From: Variovorax atrisoli 110B
GTDB taxonomy: Bacteria; Pseudomonadota; Gammaproteobacteria; Burkholderiales; Burkholderiaceae_C
Direction: 5' to 3'
Length of the DNA stretch: 35,154 bases
Assembly (NCBI RefSeq): GCF_000382045.1
Contig: NZ_KB907477.1
Span: 1-35,154 of the forward strand
The notes below the pieces were generated by a model. That model had not been told where the DNA came from. It searched no databases and saw only the letters and a list, made by a program, of their open reading frames with translations. Position 1 is the stretch's first letter; each line of letters opens with the position of its first letter. The translations under genes were made by a program, and so were the position numbers. Positions 30,319 to 35,154 of the stretch are shown here, in pieces.

Positions 30319-32006
30319 GCCGCCTTCTCCATCGCTTCTGCGCTGCCCAGGCTCACGGTGCGGTCCATGCGCGCGGCCAGCGCCGGGTCGTGCGTCGCGA
30401 CGATGAGGGTCTTGCCGCGGGCCAGCGCCAGCAGCGCATCGGTCACCCGCTCGGCGGTTTCGGTGTCGAGGTGCGCGGTGGGCTCGTCGACCAGCAGCAG
30501 GTCGGCATGCGGATGGACCGCGATGCGCGCGAGCGCGAGGCGCACGGCCTCGCCGCCGGAAAGGCCCTGCCCGCCCTCGCCCAGCGAGGTGGCCGGATGC
30601 GCCTGCACCACCGACTGCAGCGATGCGAGGCGCATGGCTTCGGTGACGCGCCGGGTGTCGGCATCGAGGCGGCCCAGGGTGACGTTGCCCTCGACCGAAC
30701 CGGCAAAGACGTGCGGCGCCTGCCCCATCCAGCCCATGCGCTCGCGCAGGGAGGCCACCGTGCGGCCGGTAAGTGCAACGCCGCCGATGGATATCTCGCC
30801 GCGCGTCGCCGGCACGAGGCCCGCGATCATCGACAGCAACGCGGTCTTGCCGCTGCCGCTCGGGCCCGTCAGCGCGACGTGCTCCCCGGAGGCGATGCGC
30901 AGTTGGCAGCCGTCGAAGACTTCCTGCGGCTCGCCGGGCCAGGAGAAATGCAGGTCGCGGATGACGACGGCCGGCGCTCCAGCGTGAGCATTCGTCGTCG
31001 CGCGTGTCAGCGACGCGCTCGCGCCGGGCAGAGACAGTTCGTTTCGCTGCAGGCGGTCGAGCGCCTCCAGCGCGGCCTCGCCGGCGGCGCGGTCGTGCCA
31101 GACCATCGACAACTCGCGCAGAGGCTCGAAGAACGCGGGAGCCAGCAGCAGCACGAACAGGCCCTCGCCCAGGCTCAGCGTGCGCCCCCAGGTGCCGAAG
31201 CCGATGGAGCCGAGCAGGTGGAAGCCGACGTAGGCGGCCACCAGCGCCACGCCCAGCGCCGAGAAGAGTTCGAGCACGGCCGAGGAAAGGAACGCAATGC
31301 GCAGCACGGCCATCGTGCGGCGGCGCAGCGACTGGGCCGCATCGCCCAGGCGCCGGGCGGTGATCTCGACGGCGCCCAGCGAGCGCAGCGTGGCGAGGCC
31401 GCGCAGCCGGTCGAGCAGGAAGGCGTTCATGCCGCCGAGCTCCACCATCTGCGCCTCGCTCGCGGCCCTGGCGCGCCAGCCGACGATGGCCATGAAGATC
31501 GGGATGAGCGGCGCGGCGGCCAGGAGCACCAGCGCAGCCACCCAGGAGAAAGCGGCCACCGCGCACAGGATGAAGATCGGCACCACCGTCGCGCGCCAAC
31601 GCGCGGGCTGGTAGCGCACGAGGTACGGCACCAGCGCCTCGGCCTGCTCGGCGAGCACGCTGGCAGCCAGACCCGAATGCGCGCGGCTGCGATCGAGCGG
31701 CGAACCGGCAGCCAGCGCCAAGGCGGTCTGTGCGCGCAGCGCGGTGAGCTGCGCGCGTGCACGGGTGAAGGTCCGGCGGGCACCCCAGGCCTCGCAAGCA
31801 GCCCTCGCCAGCCCGAGCAGCAGGATCGCCGCGGCAGGCCAGGTGACGGCTGCGAAGCCATGCCCCGAAGCCAGGCCCTGCACCGCCATCGCCAGCAACG
31901 CCGCCTGTGGCAGCCAGAACAGCGCGGCCGCGCCCTGCACCACACCACCCGCGTCCAGCGACGCGGAAGCGCGCAGCGGCGATCTGGGTGGCAGGTGCTT
32001 GGTCAT
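30315..32006 (-). CDS. cydD: Thiol-reductant ABC exporter subunit CydD
   Basis: A 563-residue partner of CydC. Membrane helices occupy about 25-300, with an Arg/Ala-rich cytoplasmic loop LRGLATLRSLGAVEITARRL typical of the family. The ATPase domain has Walker A GPSGSGKTALL, signature QGLSGGEAVRLALARI, Walker B LLLVDEPTAHLD and the H-loop ATHDPAL. ATG 32006 has AAGGA at the right distance. It is the first gene of the cyd operon, with a palindrome and a promoter in the 70 bases upstream. Confidence 0.95.
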   Translation of the reverse strand: MTKHLPPRSPLRASASLDAGGVVQGAAALFWLPQAALLAMAVQGLASGHGFAAVTWPAAAILLLGLARAACEAWGARRTFTRARAQLTALRAQTALALAAGSPLDRSRAHSGLAASVLAEQAEALVPYLVRYQPARWRATVVPIFILCAVAAFSWVAALVLLAAAPLIPIFMAIVGWRARAASEAQMVELGGMNAFLLDRLRGLATLRSLGAVEITARRLGDAAQSLRRRTMAVLRIAFLSSAVLELFSALGVALVAAYVGFHLLGSIGFGTWGRTLSLGEGLFVLLLAPAFFEPLRELSMVWHDRAAGEAALEALDRLQRNELSLPGASASLTRATTNAHAGAPAVVIRDLHFSWPGEPQEVFDGCQLRIASGEHVALTGPSGSGKTALLSMIAGLVPATRGEISIGGVALTGRTVASLRERMGWMGQAPHVFAGSVEGNVTLGRLDADTRRVTEAMRLASLQSVVQAHPATSLGEGGQGLSGGEAVRLALARIAVHPHADLLLVDEPTAHLDTETAERVTDALLALARGKTLIVATHDPALAARMDRTVSLGSAEAMEKAA

Positions 32007-32023
32007 TCCTTGTTTTCGTGAAT

Positions 32024-32041
32024 TTTCAGTATTTACTGAAA
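32024..32041. promoter_or_regulatory. Palindrome upstream of cydD, candidate operator
   Basis: TTTCAGTA-TT-TACTGAAA is a perfect 8+8 palindrome with a two-base centre, 18 bases before the cydD start and just downstream of the likely transcription start. A repressor bound here would block the operon. It does not match the FNR/Anr consensus; the regulator is unknown. Confidence 0.6.
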
Positions 32042-32049
32042 TTTCCACA

Positions 32050-32078
32050 ATCATACCGGAGACGGAGGCGACTGACGA
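32050..32078 (-). promoter_or_regulatory. Candidate cydDCABX promoter
   Basis: On the minus strand, TCGTCA (32078-32073), a 17-bp spacer and TATGAT (32055-32050) form a sigma70-like promoter (4/6 and 5/6 matches). The start would fall near 32043, directly before the palindrome. Confidence 0.5.
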
Positions 32079-32162
32079 GCCCGCAGACTGCCCTCTCCCG
32101 CACGGGAGCGCAACAGGTTCAGGAGGATTTGGACGGTGCGCCTGCGCCGGCGCGCCCGCTCC

Positions 32163-33371
32163 TTAATGAGAAACGACTATTCCGCTGACCAGCAGCGCAG
32201 CGAACAGCGCGAACACTGCGCGCCAGGAAGCGGGACGCGCCTCCACCCAGCGGTACAGCAGCGCCCCCGCGACCACCGACAGGCCGAAGGTCGCGGCAAG
32301 CCCCGCCGCGTCGAACCACGAGCCATGCGGCCCCGCGTTCGCGACCGCCGCGTTCATGGCGAGCAGCACCGGGAAGTGGATGAGAAACAGCGAATACGAC
32401 ATCCGCCCCAGCCGCACGAGCGGCATGGCCGCCGCCGGCCAGTGCTTCGGCGACAGCCAGTTGCGGCGCTGCGCGACGGCGATCAAAAGCGCGGTGACCA
32501 GCGCCGTCGCGATGCGGCTGCGCCAGTCGATGGCGAGCGCTCCCGCCCCGATCAGCGCCAGCAACGCGATGCCGCTCTGCCAGATGCTGAACCGCGTCGC
32601 GCGTCCGATCCAGAACACCAGCATGCCCAGCCCGTAGGTGCCGAAGAAATAGAAAGCCGTGTCGTCCAGCCCTGCATTGCGGTTGAAGAGCACGAGCGAA
32701 GCCACCGCCAGCCCGAAGACCAGCGCCACTGGCAGCCATCGCGCGCGCAGGCCCTGCGGCACGGCGCCGCCGGCGCGCTGCAGCATCGACGGCAGCCCGA
32801 CGAGCACCAGGGCCAGCGCGAAGAGCTGGAAGTCGATGGCCACGTACCAGACGCCCGTGGAGAGCGACTCGTAGCCAAGCAGGTCCTGCAGCAGCAAGCC
32901 ATGGGCGACCAGCTGCCCGAAGGTGGGCGACGCCGGCACGACCTCTTCGTCGAGCCACGGCCGAACGACCGCAGCGACGATCACGCACACCGTGAGCGCG
33001 GCGAGGTAAGGCATCACGAGCCGCCCATAGCGCTGCAGGATGCGCGCCACCGGCCGCTCCACGCGCAGCGTTCCATCGGGTGCGAGGCTGGCGGCCGCCA
33101 GGAACCCGGCGATCACCAGGAATACCTGCACCGCCAGCCGCCCGTCCTCGGAGAGCCAGCCGAAGAAGTCGGGCGCGAGCGTATACGCACCGGCCGGCAT
33201 CGGGCCGTAGCGCGACAAGTGATGCCCCACGATCACCGCGCAGGCGATGCCCTTGGCGGCATCGAGCAGCGGCATGCGCCCCGCGGAGGGAGGGGACGGA
33301 GCCGGCGGAGAAGATGGAGAAGACGGCGGCGCGACCGCGACGGGCGCGACGCCGTTCGCTAGCGGGGTCAC
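32163..33371 (-). CDS. Acyltransferase 3 (OafA-type) membrane protein
   Basis: A 402-residue inner-membrane protein with about ten hydrophobic helices. LLDAAKGIACAVIVGHHL carries the conserved His of the acyltransferase-3 active site, and RLAVQVFLVIAGFLAAASL and RMSYSLFLIHFPVLL are family blocks. These enzymes O-acylate sugars of lipopolysaccharide, peptidoglycan or exopolysaccharide; the target is not evident. The start GTG 33371 overlaps the flavoprotein stop by four bases (GTGA) and adds a Pro/Ser/Ala-rich N-terminus of 32 residues. ATG 33275 just before the first helix is an alternative. Confidence 0.88.
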   Translation of the reverse strand: MTPLANGVAPVAVAPPSSPSSPPAPSPPSAGRMPLLDAAKGIACAVIVGHHLSRYGPMPAGAYTLAPDFFGWLSEDGRLAVQVFLVIAGFLAAASLAPDGTLRVERPVARILQRYGRLVMPYLAALTVCVIVAAVVRPWLDEEVVPASPTFGQLVAHGLLLQDLLGYESLSTGVWYVAIDFQLFALALVLVGLPSMLQRAGGAVPQGLRARWLPVALVFGLAVASLVLFNRNAGLDDTAFYFFGTYGLGMLVFWIGRATRFSIWQSGIALLALIGAGALAIDWRSRIATALVTALLIAVAQRRNWLSPKHWPAAAMPLVRLGRMSYSLFLIHFPVLLAMNAAVANAGPHGSWFDAAGLAATFGLSVVAGALLYRWVEARPASWRAVFALFAALLVSGIVVSH

Positions 33372-34330
33372 AGTGCGAGCCGCTGTCTTGCCTCCTGGTA
33401 TTCGCGCTTGAGCTTCTCGATGAACGCACCGGCGGTCGCCACCTCGGTCACCGCGCCGATGCCCTGGCCCGAGCCCCAGATGTCCTTCCAGGCCTTGGCC
33501 TTGCTGCCTTCCCCGCCGCCGAAGTTCATCGTCTTCACGTCGCCTTCGGGCAGGTTGTTCGGGTCCATGCCGGCCTTGACTATGCTGGGCGCCAGGTAGT
33601 TGCCGTGCACGCCGGTGAAGAGGTTGGAGTAGACGATGTCGTCCGAGGTGCCGTCGACGATCGCCTGCTTGTAGTCGTCGCTCGCGCGCGCTTCCTCGGT
33701 GGCGATGAACGCGGTGCCGATGTAGGCGAAGTCGGCACCCATGGCCTGCGCGGCCAGCACTGCGCCGCCGGTGGCGATGGAGCCCGACAGCGCGATCGGG
33801 CCGTCGAACCACTGGCGGATCTCCTGCACCAGCGCGAACGGGCTCTTCGTGCCCGCATGGCCGCCGGCGCCGGCAGCCACGGCGATGATGCCGTCGGCGC
33901 CCTTCTCGATCGCCTTCTGCGCGAACTTGTTGTTGATGATGTCGTGCAGCGTCACGCCGCCGTAGCTGTGCACCGCGTCGTTCACGTCGGTGCGCGCGCC
34001 CAGCGAGGTGATGACGATCGGCACCTTGTACTTCACGACCATCTCCATGTCGTGCTCGAGCCGGTCATTGCTCTTGTGCACGATCTGGTTGATGGCGAAC
34101 GGTGCAGCGGGCTTGTCGGGGTTGGCCTTGTTGTAGGCCGCCAGTTCCTCGGTGATCTCGGCGAGCCAGTCTTCCAGCTGCGCCGCAGGACGCGCGTTGA
34201 GCGCCGGCATCGAACCCACCACGCCCGCCTTGCATTGCGCGATCACGAGCTTGGGGTTGCTGATGATGAACAGCGGCGAGCCGATGATCGGCAGCGGCAG
34301 GTTCGCGAGGACGGGGGGCAGTTTCGACAT
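33368..34330 (-). CDS. Nitronate monooxygenase-family flavoprotein
   Basis: A 320-residue FMN-dependent TIM-barrel protein (2-nitropropane dioxygenase/NMO family). LPLPIIGSPLFIISNPKLVIAQCKAG is the N-terminal FMN-binding strand region, the phosphate-binding loop is AVAAGAGGHAG, and SGSIATGGAVLAAQAMGADFAYIGTAFIATEEA matches the usual C-terminal half. Members oxidise nitronates or reduce enoyl/quinone substrates, so the real substrate is uncertain. ATG 34330 has AAGAGA upstream. It shares an overlap with the acyltransferase gene; a large palindromic element lies upstream. Confidence 0.93.
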   Translation of the reverse strand: MSKLPPVLANLPLPIIGSPLFIISNPKLVIAQCKAGVVGSMPALNARPAAQLEDWLAEITEELAAYNKANPDKPAAPFAINQIVHKSNDRLEHDMEMVVKYKVPIVITSLGARTDVNDAVHSYGGVTLHDIINNKFAQKAIEKGADGIIAVAAGAGGHAGTKSPFALVQEIRQWFDGPIALSGSIATGGAVLAAQAMGADFAYIGTAFIATEEARASDDYKQAIVDGTSDDIVYSNLFTGVHGNYLAPSIVKAGMDPNNLPEGDVKTMNFGGGEGSKAKAWKDIWGSGQGIGAVTEVATAGAFIEKLKREYQEARQRLAL

Positions 34331-34369
34331 GATGCTTGTCTCTTGAAAGTTGTGTTGAATGCGGGATCG

Positions 34370-34490
34370 GGCAGCCGAACGCAGAAGGAAGACAAAAACT
34401 ACGCAAAGGTCGCGAAAGGACCCGAAGACAAATTCTGGTTTTTCTTCTGCGACTTCTGCGTAACCTTTGCGACTTCTGCGTTCGGCTGCC
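34370..34490. repeat. 121-bp palindromic intergenic element
   Basis: The ends are an 18-bp perfect inverted repeat: GGCAGCCGAACGCAGAAG (34370-34387) and its complement (34473-34490). A second 9-bp pair, CGCAAAGGT (34402-34410) with ACCTTTGCG (34463-34471), lies inside, so the RNA could fold into a long hairpin. The right half contains a 14-bp direct repeat TGCGACTTCTGCGT at 34448 and 34468. It fills the gap between an acyl-CoA dehydrogenase stop and the flavoprotein start and resembles dispersed palindromic repeats of beta-proteobacteria. Confidence 0.7.
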
Positions 34491-34494
34491 GTAT

Positions 34495-35154
34495 TCAGAA
34501 AGCCTCGAGCGCCAGCGCCGTCACGCTCTCGGCACCGTCGACGATGCTGTCGCGGATGCCCGGCACCTTGTTGAGGATGTGCTCGGCGTAGAAGCGCGCG
34601 GTGGCGATCTTCGCCAGCATGAAGTCGGTGTCGAAGCTGCGCGAGGCGAGGTCCTGCGCAATGATCAGCGAGCGCGCCAGCTGCCAGCCGGCCACCAGGT
34701 TGCCCGCCAGCATCAGGTAGGGCACGCTGCCCGCGAAGACCGCGTTGGGCGACGCCTTGGTCTGGCCCGCCACGAAGTCGACCACCTCGACGAAGGCTTC
34801 GCGCGCAGCCTTCAGGCGCTTGAGCACGGCCGCGGCAGCGGGGTTGTCGATCCTGGCCAGCTCGGCCTCGGTCTTCTCGATCTGCGCGGCGATCGCCTTC
34901 GCCGTCTGGCCGCCGTCGCGCGCCGTCTTGCGGCCCACGAGGTCGTTGGCCTGGATGGCGGTGGTGCCTTCGTAGATCGTCAGGATCTTGGCGTCGCGGT
35001 AGTACTGCGCCGCGCCGGTCTCCTCGATGAAGCCCATGCCGCCGTGCACCTGCACGCCCAGCGAGGCCACTTCGAGGCTCATCTCGGTGCTGTAGCCCTT
35101 CACCAGCGGCACCATGAACTCATAGAAGGCCTGGTTCTGCTTGCGCGCGTCGGC
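34495..35154 (-). CDS. Acyl-CoA dehydrogenase, C-terminal part (partial)
   Basis: The frame is open from the window edge for 219 residues to the stop at 34495, so the N-terminal and FAD-binding part is missing here. VASLGVQVHGGMGFIEETGAAQYYRDAKILTIYEGTTAIQANDL is the typical end of the acyl-CoA dehydrogenase helical domain. About 110 more residues (KTEAELARIDNPAAAAVLKRL to NKVPGIRDSIVDG) form the extra C-terminal domain of the AidB/DmdC-like subgroup, which is about 600 residues in full. Substrate not known. It ends four bases after the palindromic element and is read towards the flavoprotein gene. Confidence 0.93.
   Translation of the reverse strand, partial: ADARKQNQAFYEFMVPLVKGYSTEMSLEVASLGVQVHGGMGFIEETGAAQYYRDAKILTIYEGTTAIQANDLVGRKTARDGGQTAKAIAAQIEKTEAELARIDNPAAAAVLKRLKAAREAFVEVVDFVAGQTKASPNAVFAGSVPYLMLAGNLVAGWQLARSLIIAQDLASRSFDTDFMLAKIATARFYAEHILNKVPGIRDSIVDGAESVTALALEAF

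Noticed and set aside
32095..32108. Hairpin CTCCC/GGGAG as terminator of the acyltransferase gene
   Set aside because: The stem is five bases with no T-run on either strand.
32163..33812. Acyltransferase reading frame extended to 33812
   Set aside because: The extension reads the flavoprotein gene in another frame; GTG 33371 at the four-base overlap is the natural start.
34370..34490. CRISPR array
   Set aside because: Repeats are two direct copies 20 bases apart within a palindrome, with no regular spacers and no cas genes.

Overview
The window is about 68% GC, densely coded, and has NarL- and AraC-type regulators, a Fiu/PiuC-like iron pair, a CydABX/CydDC oxidase system and a type VI secretion VgrG. 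This profile fits a beta-proteobacterium of the Burkholderiales (Comamonadaceae); Variovorax or a close relative is my best guess from remembered protein similarity, not from a search.

Layout. 1-3988 (minus): a type VI secretion effector module. A VgrG spike with a long C-terminal extension is followed by the N-terminus of what looks like an Rhs polymorphic toxin, cut by the window edge. 3989-4361 is an AT-rich, gene-free stretch. 4362-6900 (minus): a small coiled-coil-like protein, chorismate synthase (aroC) and a translationally coupled MFS transporter. 6986-7797 (minus): an ArsR repressor and SRPBCC protein pair, divergent from a proline iminopeptidase and a cupin (7901-9356). 9553-12590: a Fiu-like TonB receptor with its PKHD hydroxylase piuC, behind a candidate Fur box. 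12630-13238 (minus): an NlpC/P60-like cysteine hydrolase without a signal peptide.

13375-17483 is a signalling block: a NarL-type regulator and its membrane kinase (overlapping genes), a one-helix protein overlapping a SemiSWEET-like transporter, and a second, orphan kinase. A DUF2167 membrane protein follows (17528-18460). 18473-23808 (minus) is a CoA-thioester catabolic operon: acyl-CoA ligase, SCP-x-type thiolase, two MaoC-type hot-dog proteins, SDR and a PaaG-like isomerase/hydratase. An AraC-type regulator is encoded divergently (23919-24944).

24994-25575 is a GbsR/MarR-type regulator converging on a complete cytochrome bd operon in the order cydD-cydC-cydA-cydB-cydX (32006 to 25610, minus), so the ABC exporter and the oxidase it matures form one unit. 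It carries a good promoter and an 8+8 palindrome at the likely transcription start. 32163-35154 (minus): an OafA-type acyltransferase overlapping a nitronate-monooxygenase-like flavoprotein, a 121-bp palindromic intergenic element, and the C-terminus of an acyl-CoA dehydrogenase.

No rRNA, tRNA, CRISPR array, transposase or integrase was seen. The strongest points for a second look are the VgrG adaptor-like tail with the Rhs start, two promoter-to-ATG arrangements that predict leaderless mRNAs (arsR-type gene and aroC), the kinase/SemiSWEET block, the paired normal and degenerate MaoC proteins beside a thiolase, and the 34.4-kb palindromic element.
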